From DATAPE01 sp034667525 (lineage in GTDB: Bacteria > Actinomycetota > CADDZG01 > WHSQ01), in contig JAXDJO010000012.1 in assembly GCA_034667525.1 (NCBI GenBank), positions 1-44,934 on the forward strand: a stretch of 44,934 bases of DNA, read 5' to 3'. The position numbers and the translations under genes are program-made. Below, piece after piece: positions 7,020 through 15,466 of this stretch. The notes below the pieces were generated by a model. The model was not told the origin of the DNA. It saw only the letters and a program-made list of their open reading frames with translations, and did no database searches. Every line of letters begins with the position of its first letter. Position 1 is the stretch's first letter.

Positions 7020-7499
7020 ATGGACGAGGCCGGCTACCGGGGGCCCCAGGCATGCAAGATCGTGGGGATCACCTATCGACAGCTCGATTACTGGACCCGA
7101 ACCGGGCTGGTCGCCCCCACCGTGCAGGGAGCCCACGGATCAGGAACCCAGCGTCTGTACTCCTTCAACGACCTTCTCCAGCTGAAAGTGATCAAGAGCC
7201 TGACGGACGCAGGCGCCAGCTTGCAGAAGGTCCGCCAGGCGCTCGAGTACGTCAAATCGGATCTCGAGGCTGATTGGGCCACGCTCACGATCGTCACCGA
7301 CGGCGGCGGGGTGTACGCATGCACTTCCGACGCAGAAGTTGTGGATCTGCTCCGCTCTGGTCAGGGCGTGCTGGGCGCGATCGTTGCTGTCGACAAAGTC
7401 CGCGATCAACTCGCCGGTGATCTGCGTGAATTGCGGCCCGATGAGGGTGCAGTCGAATATCCTACGAGAGCAAACGGAGCACAAGTCGAGGAGGGGTAA
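7020..7499 (+). CDS. MerR-family regulator, Rv1830 type
   Basis: 159 residues. The N-terminal winged helix has the ITYRQLDYWTRTGLVAP recognition segment and a short wing, as in the Rv1830 group. The C-terminal half is a small alpha/beta domain instead of a classical MerR effector domain. In Mycobacterium the orthologue lies between the DUF151 gene and the glycine decarboxylase gene, the same context as here. ATG 7020 is preferred over TTG 7017 because GGAGGG lies at the right distance. The following gene starts directly at the stop codon, so the regulator appears to head an operon running into gcvT. Confidence 0.85.
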   Translation: MDEAGYRGPQACKIVGITYRQLDYWTRTGLVAPTVQGAHGSGTQRLYSFNDLLQLKVIKSLTDAGASLQKVRQALEYVKSDLEADWATLTIVTDGGGVYACTSDAEVVDLLRSGQGVLGAIVAVDKVRDQLAGDLRELRPDEGAVEYPTRANGAQVEEG

Positions 7500-7958
7500 C
7501 TGACCCAGGGGAGCCGCGTTCGTCAAACAGGAACCTGCCTCTCCCTTCCTCATGAAGGTACACACTTCGCACACAACAGCGAGCGCCAGTTCGCCAAGCT
7601 GTTGGACTTCTACGAGATCGCCTGGGAGTACGAACCGACAACCTTCGACATCGAATGGGACCGTCATGGCAACGCCACGCGGCGGTTCTCTCCCGATTTT
7701 TACCTCGTCGATTTCGATGTCTACATCGAGATCACAACGCTCAATCAGAAGCTGGTGACGAAGAAGAATCGCAAGGCCCGGCGGTTGATGGCGCTGTACC
7801 CCGGAGTCACCTGCAAGATCCTCTACCAGCGTGATTACCTGAATCTGTTGATCAAATACGGCCTTGAGGAACCTTCTCAGGGACCCCTGCTCCAAAGCAA
7901 AGGAGCTGACTCTTTCTCCCTCGAGCAAGTTCTATCCGCCCCTCGCTCCAGTGTCTGA
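7500..7958 (+). CDS. PD-(D/E)XK nuclease-like protein of unknown function, probable CTG start
   Basis: A 152-residue frame directly follows the MerR stop. Family-like sequence begins well before the first ATG/GTG/TTG (TTG 7602): HNSERQFAKLLDFYEIAWEY, then FSPDFYL with D66, then VYIEIT with E77, then a KKNRKARR basic run and a KILYQRDYL strand. The spacing of D66 and E77 resembles PD-(D/E)XK nucleases, but the K of ExK is Thr, so catalysis is uncertain. CTG 7500 is the only near-cognate start after the upstream stop and has GAGGAGGGG just ahead, so I chose it. The last eight bases overlap gcvT. The link to glycine cleavage is unexplained. Confidence 0.6.
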   Translation: MTQGSRVRQTGTCLSLPHEGTHFAHNSERQFAKLLDFYEIAWEYEPTTFDIEWDRHGNATRRFSPDFYLVDFDVYIEITTLNQKLVTKKNRKARRLMALYPGVTCKILYQRDYLNLLIKYGLEEPSQGPLLQSKGADSFSLEQVLSAPRSSV

Positions 7959-9042
7959 AGAGCGCCGAGCCACCACCCTCCTGGAGGTGCACCGGGAACT
8001 CGGAGCCAAACTGACCGAATTCTCCGGCTGGGAGATGCCTCTTCAGTACTCCGGGGTGATGGCCGAGCACAGAGCGGTGCGGGAGGCCGTTGGGGTGTTC
8101 GACGTTTCTCATCTGGGCAAGCTGCGGGTCCGGGGGAGCGATGGGGGAGACGCCCTGCAGCATGCCGTCACTGCCGACGTGCTGGGGCTGGAGGTGGGCC
8201 GCGCTACCTATGCCCTCGTCCTGCAGGACGATGGAGGATGCGTTGACGACATCTTCGTCTATCGCATCGGACCAGAGGAATGGATGGCGGTGCCGAACGC
8301 GGCCAACGTCGGAGCAGTCGGTGATTGCATCCGGGCATCAGGGGCCGAGGCCGAGGACGAATGGGATCGCTGGACGATCCTTGCCCTGCAAGGACCCACC
8401 TCTTTCGAGACCTTCGACCGCGCATTTCCAGACACCGGGGCTCTCGATCTGGAGCTTCACGCGTGGAAGTTCTTCGACATCGAGAGAACCCAAGCGATCG
8501 TTGCTCGCACCGGTTACACGGGCGAACGGGGATTCGAGCTTTACCTGCCGACGAGCGTGGCGGTGGAGACTTTTCGCAAATTGCTCGGGCTCGGAGTCGC
8601 TCCCGTCGGCCTGGGTGCCCGCGACACCCTGCGGCTGGAGATGGGCTATGCCCTCTACGGCCACGAACTGACCAGGGAGATAACTCCACTCGAGGCGAAG
8701 CTGAGTTGGGCCGTCTCCTGGGACAAGGACTTCCGCGGCAAAGATCGACTCTCAGCGCAGAAACAAGAGGGGCCTCTCAGGACGCTCGTGGGGGTGCGCT
8801 GTTCGGGCAGGGGCGTCCCGCGGCAAGCATGCGACGTACTGAGCGACGGCCGGGTCATCGGGACCGTTACCAGCGGCAACTATTCACCCTCGCTAGGGAC
8901 GGGCATCGCCCTCGCTTTGGTCGGCCGGGAAGGCGCACCCGCAGCGGGAGACAGAGTGGAGATCGACGTGCGGGGCCGGGGGCTCGAGGGAGATATCGTC
9001 AGACCTCCCTTCGTTCACAAAGTAGCCAAGGATACAAGTTGA
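7951..9042 (+). CDS. gcvT: Glycine cleavage system T protein (aminomethyltransferase)
   Basis: Transfers the one-carbon unit from aminomethyl-lipoyl H protein to tetrahydrofolate, releasing ammonia. The 363-residue product has the N-terminal FSGWEMPLQYSGVMAEHRAVR block, the GVFDVSHLGKL block and the TGYTGERGFELY block of GcvT, and ends with the usual barrel domain. The start GTG 7951 lies inside the preceding nuclease-like gene (eight-base overlap) with no separate ribosome site, implying translational coupling. gcvPA follows 32 bases downstream. Confidence 0.95.
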   Translation: MSEERRATTLLEVHRELGAKLTEFSGWEMPLQYSGVMAEHRAVREAVGVFDVSHLGKLRVRGSDGGDALQHAVTADVLGLEVGRATYALVLQDDGGCVDDIFVYRIGPEEWMAVPNAANVGAVGDCIRASGAEAEDEWDRWTILALQGPTSFETFDRAFPDTGALDLELHAWKFFDIERTQAIVARTGYTGERGFELYLPTSVAVETFRKLLGLGVAPVGLGARDTLRLEMGYALYGHELTREITPLEAKLSWAVSWDKDFRGKDRLSAQKQEGPLRTLVGVRCSGRGVPRQACDVLSDGRVIGTVTSGNYSPSLGTGIALALVGREGAPAAGDRVEIDVRGRGLEGDIVRPPFVHKVAKDTS

Positions 9043-9074
9043 CAAATACCCTTCCGAGAAGCAGGTAGGCAACC

Positions 9075-10418
9075 GTGGACTTCGTGCCGCATACCGATGA
9101 CGATCGCGAGCAAATGCTGGCCGTCATCGGAGTGTCGTCGATGGAGGAGCTCTTCAAGGCAGTCCCGTCCTCGGTGCGTCTCGATCGCAATCTGGACGTG
9201 CCCTCAGCGCTGAGCGAGCCCGAGCTGATGGCCCATATGCGAGACCTCGCGCAAAAATCGAAGGGCGCCGGGGACCTGGTGTGCTTCGCCGGCGGGGGAG
9301 CGTACGACCATCACGTGCCCTCTGCGGTGCGGGCGCTGGCCAGCCGGGCGGAGTTCGCGACCTCGTATACCCCCTATCAGCCCGAGCTGTCCCAGGGAGT
9401 CCTGCAGGCGATCTTCGAATTTCAGACCTTGGTCTGCGAGCTCTTCGGCATGGAAGTCGCCAATGCCTCTCTCTACGACGGGGCGAGCGCGCTGGCCGAA
9501 GCCGTCAATCTGGCGGTGAGGGTTACCGGCCGCGAGAGCGTTCTGGTGGGATCGACCGTGAATCCCGATTACGTTGCCGTACTGCGTACCTACAGTTCAG
9601 GTTTAGGTCTACGTATCGAGTCGCTGGATGTCGGCGACGACGGAACCGTCTCGTGGAGCGGCGTCGATGCCTCCGATGCCGCCGCAATCGTGGTCGCGTC
9701 GCCCAATGCCTTCGGCAGGATCGAGGACGTCCGAGCGGCCGCGGAAGCCGCCCACTCGAATGGGGCCCTCTGTATCTGCGTCACCGACCCCACAGCCATG
9801 GGGGTGCTGATGTCGCCGGGGGAGGCGGGAGCCGATGTGGCGGTGGCGGAGGGGCAGTCGCTGGGCAACGCGCTGGCTTACGGCGGACCTTACGTTGGAC
9901 TCTTCGCCACGAAACTCGACTTCGTACGCCAGGTGCCGGGCCGGATCGCCGGCGAGACCCTGGATGCCGACGGCAATCGCGCCTACGTCTTGACGCTACA
10001 AGCGCGTGAACAGCACATCCGTCGGGCCAAGGCGACCTCCAACGTCTGCACGAACCAAACGCTGATGGCGATCACTGCAGCCGTGCACCTCTCCTGGCTC
10101 GGCCCTCAGGGCCTGCGCCGGTTGGGCGAGATCTGCGTCCGCCGCACCGCCCACGCGGCTCTGCGGCTGGCGGAGATCCCCGGATGCAAGGTTCGGTTTG
10201 AAGGTCCGCATTTCAAAGAGCTCGTCCTGGAGACTCCCACCGATGCAAGGCGGTTGATCAAGGGACTTGCTCGTCGGGGTTATCTGGCCGGACCCGCTCT
10301 TGGCCGGTGGTATCCGGAGCTGAACGATTGCCTCCTGGTCGCCGTCACCGAACGGCGAACGGAGGGGGAGATAGAAGGGCTCGCGGAGGCGATCGAAAAG
10401 GAGCTCGCGGAGCGATGA
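9075..10418 (+). CDS. gcvPA: Glycine dehydrogenase (decarboxylating) subunit 1
   Basis: N-terminal half of the P protein, which decarboxylates glycine with PLP and loads H protein. The 447-residue product shows the conserved FVPHTDDDREQML start, FAGGGAYDHHVPSAV and TPYQPELSQG blocks. GTG 9075 is chosen from position and homology. The P protein is split into two genes here, as in Firmicutes, Thermotogae and many deep-branching lineages, whereas mycobacteria and streptomycetes use a single long gcvP. Its stop overlaps the start of gcvPB (ATGA). Confidence 0.95.
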   Translation: MDFVPHTDDDREQMLAVIGVSSMEELFKAVPSSVRLDRNLDVPSALSEPELMAHMRDLAQKSKGAGDLVCFAGGGAYDHHVPSAVRALASRAEFATSYTPYQPELSQGVLQAIFEFQTLVCELFGMEVANASLYDGASALAEAVNLAVRVTGRESVLVGSTVNPDYVAVLRTYSSGLGLRIESLDVGDDGTVSWSGVDASDAAAIVVASPNAFGRIEDVRAAAEAAHSNGALCICVTDPTAMGVLMSPGEAGADVAVAEGQSLGNALAYGGPYVGLFATKLDFVRQVPGRIAGETLDADGNRAYVLTLQAREQHIRRAKATSNVCTNQTLMAITAAVHLSWLGPQGLRRLGEICVRRTAHAALRLAEIPGCKVRFEGPHFKELVLETPTDARRLIKGLARRGYLAGPALGRWYPELNDCLLVAVTERRTEGEIEGLAEAIEKELAER

Positions 10419-11920
10419 ATGAGCAAGGGCCATCGGTGATGGAACGCTCGGCGGGTACCCGGATCAGAAGCTTCCCCCTGATCTTCGAGCTATCCCGGGA
10501 GGGTCGGCGATCCTGGTCCCTTCCCGAGGTTTCGGTAGATGCACCCGATCTCGACGACCTGATCCCATTGGAACACCGGCGCAAAGATCCACCACGGCTG
10601 CCGGAGGTCAGCGAACGTGATCTGGTACGGCATTTCACACGACTTTCGCAACGCAATTGGGCCATCGATGTGGGCGCCTACCCGCTGGGCTCGTGCACCA
10701 TGAAGTACAACCCCAAGGTTGCCGAGGACGTGGCGGCGATGCCCGGCTTCTCGATGCTTCATCCGCACTGCGACGACGACCTCGTCCAGGGTTCAATGGA
10801 GATGCTCGGTGTACTGGAACGTGCGTTGTGCGAGGCGACTGGTATGGCGCGTATCACTTTCCAGCCCGCGGCGGGAGCTCAGGGCGAGATGACCGGACTG
10901 CTCATGATGCGCGCGTTTCATCGATCTCGCGGCGAAGATCGCAAGCGCGTCATCATCCCGGACTCCGCCCATGGAACGAACCCTGCCAGCGTTGCCCTTG
11001 CCGGATTTCAGGCGCAGGAAGTGCGCTCGAACAGTGATGGGTTGGTCGATCTGGAGGCGCTGGAGGAAGCCCTCGACACCGACGTCGCGGGATTGATGTT
11101 GACCAATCCCAACACCCTTGGGCTCTTTGAGCGCGACATAGAGAAGATCGCGGCCGCGCTTCACAAGGTCGGCGGCCTTCTTTATTACGACGGGGCTAAC
11201 TTCAACTCGATCGTCGGAGTGGTAAGGCCGGGAGATATGGGCTTCGACATCGTCCACTTGAACCTTCACAAGACCTTCGCTACTCCGCATGGAGGGGGCG
11301 GCCCCGGCTCCGGGCCGCTGGCGGTTTCCGGACGACTCGAACGGTTCTTGCCCTCACCAGTCCTCGAGTTTGATCAGGGTTCGGAGAGATGGAGTTGGAA
11401 CTATGACCGTCCCGACTCGATCGGTCGGATCCATTCCTTCCATGGAAACTTCGGTATCAACGTGCGGGCCTATGTGTACCTGCGTTCGCTAGGACCCGAT
11501 GGGCTCCGGCGCGTAGCCGAGCATGCGGTGCTGAACGCCAACTACCTGAAAGTGCTGATCGAGGAAGCTTTCCCCACTGCCTATCCGGGAACGTGCATGC
11601 ACGAATTCGTCTCTAGCGCGAAAGGATTGAAGAAGCACGGCGTACGTGCGATGGATGTGGCCAAGAGGCTGATCGACCTGGGATACCACCCGCCGACGGT
11701 CTACTTTCCGCTTGTCGTGGAAGAGGCCTTGATGGTGGAGCCCACCGAGACCGAATCCAGAGAGACGATCCAGGGTCTGGCAGAGGCCCTCGTGCAGATC
11801 TCCCACGAGGCGGAAACGGATCCCGAACTGCTGCATGAGGCTCCGCAAACCACGCCGGTGCGCCGGCCGGACGAGGCGCGCGCCGCCAGGGATCTGAGGC
11901 TGCGCTGGACTCTGGAGTAA
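10415..11920 (+). CDS. gcvPB: Glycine dehydrogenase (decarboxylating) subunit 2
   Basis: C-terminal, PLP-binding half of the P protein, 501 residues. The Schiff-base lysine is K286 in NLHKTFATPHGGGGPGSGP. The YPLGSCTMKYNP block near residue 90 and the FHGNFGINVRAYVY block are also typical. ATG 10415 overlaps the gcvPA stop by four bases, so the two subunits are made in a coupled way. An open frame runs further upstream to 10307 but only as a shadow of gcvPA. This appears to be the last gene of the MerR-gcvT-gcvPA-gcvPB operon; lpd is not in the window. Confidence 0.95.
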   Translation: MNEQGPSVMERSAGTRIRSFPLIFELSREGRRSWSLPEVSVDAPDLDDLIPLEHRRKDPPRLPEVSERDLVRHFTRLSQRNWAIDVGAYPLGSCTMKYNPKVAEDVAAMPGFSMLHPHCDDDLVQGSMEMLGVLERALCEATGMARITFQPAAGAQGEMTGLLMMRAFHRSRGEDRKRVIIPDSAHGTNPASVALAGFQAQEVRSNSDGLVDLEALEEALDTDVAGLMLTNPNTLGLFERDIEKIAAALHKVGGLLYYDGANFNSIVGVVRPGDMGFDIVHLNLHKTFATPHGGGGPGSGPLAVSGRLERFLPSPVLEFDQGSERWSWNYDRPDSIGRIHSFHGNFGINVRAYVYLRSLGPDGLRRVAEHAVLNANYLKVLIEEAFPTAYPGTCMHEFVSSAKGLKKHGVRAMDVAKRLIDLGYHPPTVYFPLVVEEALMVEPTETESRETIQGLAEALVQISHEAETDPELLHEAPQTTPVRRPDEARAARDLRLRWTLE

Positions 11921-12018
11921 GTCGCAGCCGAAGCTTCTCACCGCGACTCAGCGGGTTATCGAGCGGGGATCCATGGCGCCCGTGGAAGCAGGCCCTACAG
12001 ATAGTCGTAGCTTCACGC

Positions 12019-13074
12019 GTGATTTTCTTCGGTGTTGGCCTTTCTGCATCGTGGTTCCTTGCGGATAGTCGCGGGCCTCACGTAGAAGGTTTCTTCGCAA
12101 TCTGGGACCGCTGGGACGCTTCCTTATTCATGCGGATCTCGGCCTACGGCTACACCGGCCCGTCGACCGATCAGCACGCCACCGCCTTCTTTCCGCTGTT
12201 CCCGCTGTTGGTGCGCGGCGGGTCGAAGCTGGGACTGAACCCCATCGGGGTCGGCCTCCTTATATCGAGCGTCGCTTCTCTTATCGCCTTTGCCTACCTT
12301 TTCCGTCTGGGAGAAGAAGAAGTGGGGGAGGGGGCCGGCAGGCGCGCCGTCCTCTATCTGGCGTTTTTCCCCACCGCAGTGTTCCTCGTCGCTCCATACA
12401 GCGAAGCGCTGTTCCTGGCAGGTGCGATCCCAGCCTTCTATTACGCGCGGAGGTCGCGCTGGTTGCTGGTGGCTTTGCCCACAGCTGTGGCGGTCGGAGC
12501 TCGGTTTGCGGGGTGCTTTCTGGTGCTGGGATTGGTGGTTGAGTTTCTCCGCCAAAGACATTTCTCCTTCAGGGTCGTTCGGAGAGCCGCGCTTGCCCTG
12601 GTCTTAGGTCTTGTTCCGCTCGTCGCTTATTCGATCTTCTTGCAGCGGGTGAAAGGTGATGCTCTTTACTACTTCGTCGACCAACGCAATGGGTGGGGGA
12701 GGAAGCTAACGTCGCCGCTCACCGCCTTTCGGGCCACCTGGGGAACCTGGAACACGAACCAACCAACGAATTGGATATTCGCCTGGCGCGTCGAGATCCT
12801 GGCAGCGGTCGCAGGTGTCCTGTTCGTTCTATGGGCGCTCGGCAAGCGCGAGTGGGGGTACGCAACGTTCATGGCGGCGATGATGGCGAGCGTCCTGGCG
12901 AGCAGTTGGTACTTCAGTATCCCCCGGATGCTCGTATCTCTGTTCCCGATCCCGCTCTTGCTTGCAGGCTTCAGCCTTCGAAGTGATACACGTCATGAGA
13001 TCCTGTTACTGGCGATGGCGTCGTTCGCGATGCTGGGAGTCGTCGTCTACACGAGGGGTGCATGGTTCTTCTAA
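12019..13074 (+). CDS. PIG-V-type mannosyltransferase family membrane protein
   Basis: 351 residues with about eight hydrophobic helices. The luminal-loop motif WDRWDASLFMRISAYGY near the N-terminus and the FFPLFPLLVR segment are typical of the bacterial PIG-V-like GT-C glycosyltransferases, which use polyprenyl-phosphate mannose. GTG 12019 is the first usual start, but the frame is open further upstream and reads WRPWKQALQIVVASR, which looks like the beginning of the first membrane helix. Translation probably begins earlier, perhaps at CTG 11905 inside the end of gcvPB. The substrate is unknown; the ppm gene at 15.8-16.6 kb could supply the donor. Confidence 0.72.
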   Translation: MIFFGVGLSASWFLADSRGPHVEGFFAIWDRWDASLFMRISAYGYTGPSTDQHATAFFPLFPLLVRGGSKLGLNPIGVGLLISSVASLIAFAYLFRLGEEEVGEGAGRRAVLYLAFFPTAVFLVAPYSEALFLAGAIPAFYYARRSRWLLVALPTAVAVGARFAGCFLVLGLVVEFLRQRHFSFRVVRRAALALVLGLVPLVAYSIFLQRVKGDALYYFVDQRNGWGRKLTSPLTAFRATWGTWNTNQPTNWIFAWRVEILAAVAGVLFVLWALGKREWGYATFMAAMMASVLASSWYFSIPRMLVSLFPIPLLLAGFSLRSDTRHEILLLAMASFAMLGVVVYTRGAWFF

Positions 13075-13103
13075 CTGCTTGGAACGTCGGCTGCCTGCGC
13101 GCT

Positions 13104-13128
13104 CCGGCGGCGCGTCCTCGACCGCCGG
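13104..13128. terminator. Possible hairpin after the mannosyltransferase gene
   Basis: CCGGCGG (13104-13110) and CCGCCGG (13122-13128) form a perfect seven-base-pair stem with an 11-base loop, 30 bases after the stop. No T-tract follows, so it is at best a GC-rich Actinomycetota-type terminator. Confidence 0.3.
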
Positions 13129-13246
13129 TAGCGGCAGGGGACTGTATGGTTCAAGTTGATGTCCTTAGCGACGCTCGGCGCGGTCGTTCAAACGTGCGGC
13201 CCCCGGCTCGAGTAGCCGCCTTATCGGATCCGCAGAACGGAATCAC

Positions 13247-14491
13247 ATGAGGAAAAACAGACTGACCGTGATGGCCGCGGTGGTACTGGCGGGGGTGGCC
13301 GGCTACGTTCCCACGAGTGCTCAAGTAGCGCCGAGAGCGACGGGGCGTCCTCAAGTTTGCGACTCGCCCACGAGGACCACGCGGTTGTTTGCAGAGAACA
13401 TGGGCGGCGGTCGCATCGGTTACGGCCATACGCCCGCCACGCCCAGTATCCCGGGACCGACCTTGACCATGTACGAGGGGCAATGCCTGGCCGTGACTTT
13501 GCGGAACGATACTCAGCAGCCGGTCAGCATGCATGCTCACGGCGTCAGCTACACGGTGGCGAGTGACGGTACGCCGTTGAACAATGGCTGCATCGACCCG
13601 GGACATTCCAAGACCTACGTCTTTAGTGCGCATTCACCGCACATCCGCCCTGACGGGACGATCGAGCCCGGCAGTGCCGGGTATTGGCATTACCACGACC
13701 ACTGCATGGGAAGCCCTCATGGCACTGTCGGTATCGATTCGGGTCTGTTCGGCGCGCTGATCGTTCGTCGCCAAGGTGATCCGCTCCCCGACCTACCTAC
13801 TTTTGTGGTGGTCATGGGCCCCGGGATGACGATCGATATGAAGCAGGCACCCCATACGCCGATGTTTGTAGCCAACGAGGGCCAGAGGGTGGAGTTCGAG
13901 GTAATCGGCTACGGCGACCTCTTCCATTCCTTCCACCTGCATGGGCACCGCTGGGTCAACAATCGCACCGGCTATCCCACGGGTATCGACGATGCCACGC
14001 AAGTGATCGACACCAGAACGGTCGGCCCTGCGGAGTCATTCGGTTTCCAAGTAGTGGCGGGGGAGGGCGTTGGCCCTGGTGCCTGGATGTACCACTGCCA
14101 CGTTCAGGACCACTCCGATATGGGCATGACCGGCCTATTTCTCGTACGGAGGCCGGATGGCACCGAGACCGCTCAAGAACGAGCGGCCGTAGCCCGGTGG
14201 CGCCGGGAGGAGACTCAACATCACAAGATGATGATCCCCGCACTGCTGGCGATGGGATTACGTGCCGATGGCCGTCCGCGGACGGGGGCAGGGGCCATGA
14301 TGAACATGCCCGGCGGCGGAACCGGTTCGAGTGGCTCCTATAACTCGTCGACCGGCGGATACGGCTACAAGAACGGAACGAGCGGCGGTACGGGTTCCTA
14401 CACGTACAACGGCCGCACCTACACCAACCGGGCCGCGGGCGTGGATCCCAGTCATGGCCCCCCCGGCAAGACGCGCCAGCAGGGCTACTAG
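13247..14491 (+). CDS. Secreted two-domain multicopper oxidase (small laccase type)
   Basis: 414 residues: an N-terminal signal peptide (basic start, hydrophobic 9-19, likely cleavage after TSAQ), two cupredoxin domains, then a tail. Copper-ligand motifs are all present: HAHG and HYHDH for the trinuclear site in domain 1, HSFHLHGH and HCHVQDHSDMGM with the type-1 His, Cys and Met in domain 2. The overall size matches two-domain laccases such as EpoA/SLAC, which act as trimers on phenols or metals outside the membrane. The last 60 residues are rich in Gly, Ser, Tyr and Thr with short YNG/YGY repeats and could be a surface or wall tether. It has its own 172-base upstream region. Confidence 0.88.
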   Translation: MRKNRLTVMAAVVLAGVAGYVPTSAQVAPRATGRPQVCDSPTRTTRLFAENMGGGRIGYGHTPATPSIPGPTLTMYEGQCLAVTLRNDTQQPVSMHAHGVSYTVASDGTPLNNGCIDPGHSKTYVFSAHSPHIRPDGTIEPGSAGYWHYHDHCMGSPHGTVGIDSGLFGALIVRRQGDPLPDLPTFVVVMGPGMTIDMKQAPHTPMFVANEGQRVEFEVIGYGDLFHSFHLHGHRWVNNRTGYPTGIDDATQVIDTRTVGPAESFGFQVVAGEGVGPGAWMYHCHVQDHSDMGMTGLFLVRRPDGTETAQERAAVARWRREETQHHKMMIPALLAMGLRADGRPRTGAGAMMNMPGGGTGSSGSYNSSTGGYGYKNGTSGGTGSYTYNGRTYTNRAAGVDPSHGPPGKTRQQGY

Positions 14492-14764
14492 AGCCCGGGC
14501 TCACGTCGCGGACCGCCCGGGGCTGCAGCCAAGGTCAGCTGCCGTTCGGCATGGAGGGGGAGTGGCGGGAGACGTTCAGTCTGCTAAGAGGCCGGGACGC
14601 CAAGGCGCAAGTTTACATAGCGTACATTATGGGCGGACCAGATAGGGGTTGAGCAATACCCGGAACATCGGCTGTTCAGCCCCGCTGAGGCGAGCTCCTC
14701 GGGTGTGCAGTCCGGACACCGGCTAGAGAGGTGCCTGCGGTGGACACCGCGTCGTTCGAGTTCG
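14492..14764. other. Intergenic region between convergent genes
   Basis: No convincing coding frame. A perfect 12-base palindrome GAGCCCGGGCTC (14491-14502) overlaps the multicopper oxidase stop, and GCCCGGG (14493-14499) can also pair with CCCGGGGC (14516-14523), so a strong GC hairpin ends that transcript. GGCTGCAGCC at 14521-14530 is a further perfect palindrome. The rest shows nothing I recognise. Confidence 0.4.
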
Positions 14765-15157
14765 TCAGCTCGCCGAGGCGAGCTCTTCCGGAGTCAATGG
14801 CCGAAGGATGCAGAACTCGTTTCCCTCCGGATCCGCGAGGACGACCCAGGTCACCTCGGTGCCCTGACCGATGTCCACTTTCTCGGCGCCGAGACCGATC
14901 ACCCGCTCCACCTCTGCGTCCTGGTCATCGGGCCGAAGATCGAGGTGGTAGCGATTCTTGACGACCTTCTTGTCGTCCACTTTCAGAAAGAGAAGGTCCC
15001 AGCCCCGGCCTCCCGGGTCAGAGATAGCGACCTCCCGTTCCTCGTCGTCGTCCGCGGAGCGGTAGGTGATCTCGTGATCGAGGACACGGGCCCAGAACTC
15101 CGCCAGCGCATCCGGATCCTTGGCATCGATAGTCAGAGCTTGGATAGTCAGGCTCAT
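14765..15157 (-). CDS. VOC/glyoxalase-like domain protein
   Basis: 130 residues with the vicinal-oxygen-chelate pattern: LTIQALTIDAKDPDALAEFW at the start, a YHLDLRP strand, and the closing WVVLADPEGNEFCIL motif. These proteins bind a metal or small ligand; several relatives give resistance to electrophiles or antibiotics, but no substrate can be inferred. ATG 15157 has GGAGGG upstream. The preceding DUF3072 gene ends 25 bases earlier on the same strand, so this gene is probably co-transcribed with it from the LexA-box promoter. Confidence 0.82.
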   Translation of the reverse strand: MSLTIQALTIDAKDPDALAEFWARVLDHEITYRSADDDEEREVAISDPGGRGWDLLFLKVDDKKVVKNRYHLDLRPDDQDAEVERVIGLGAEKVDIGQGTEVTWVVLADPEGNEFCILRPLTPEELASAS

Positions 15158-15182
15158 TCATCCCTCCAGTTCAGGATCGTCA

Positions 15183-15389
15183 TCAGGTTCCGCGTCCGGT
15201 CTTCTTCTGGAGCTCCTCGATCCGCAGCGAGGCCTCAGCCTTGGTGAGGTCATCCTGAAAGGGTTCTTTCGCCTCATCCGAAAGAGTCTTCAAGTAAGAG
15301 GCCTGGGCCCCCGTCATGGGTTCATCTCCGGTACTCCATTCGTTCGGGTCCTTCTCGAGATTCGAGGTGTCGCTCGAACCGTCGACCAC
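15183..15389 (-). CDS. DUF3072 family small protein behind a LexA box
   Basis: 68 residues ending in PMTGAQASYLKTLSDEA followed by LTKAEASLRIEELQKKTGRG. This helical segment is the DUF3072 domain of Actinomycetota and Proteobacteria, whose function is unknown. The N-terminal third is polar and probably disordered. GTG 15389 has an excellent AAGGAGG ribosome site. A perfect SOS box sits 44-57 bases upstream (15433-15446), so DNA damage should induce it. A DNA- or chromatin-associated role is possible because the domain looks SAP-like in sequence, but this is inference. Confidence 0.85.
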   Translation of the reverse strand: MVDGSSDTSNLEKDPNEWSTGDEPMTGAQASYLKTLSDEAKEPFQDDLTKAEASLRIEELQKKTGRGT

Positions 15390-15432
15390 GTGCCACCTCC
15401 TTTATCGCGTGCTTCGAGGTCGGTACCATACT

Positions 15433-15446
15433 CGAACGTACGTTCG
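15433..15446 (-). promoter_or_regulatory. LexA (SOS) box upstream of DUF3072
   Basis: CGAACGTACGTTCG matches the Actinomycetota LexA consensus CGAAC-N4-GTTCG with both half-sites intact and is palindromic throughout. It lies 44 bases before the GTG of the DUF3072 gene, just upstream of a TATGGT hexamer that could be the -10 box. It is the only such site found by eye in the window. Confidence 0.85.
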
Positions 15447-15466
15447 CCTAGCCGGGGGGAGATCCC

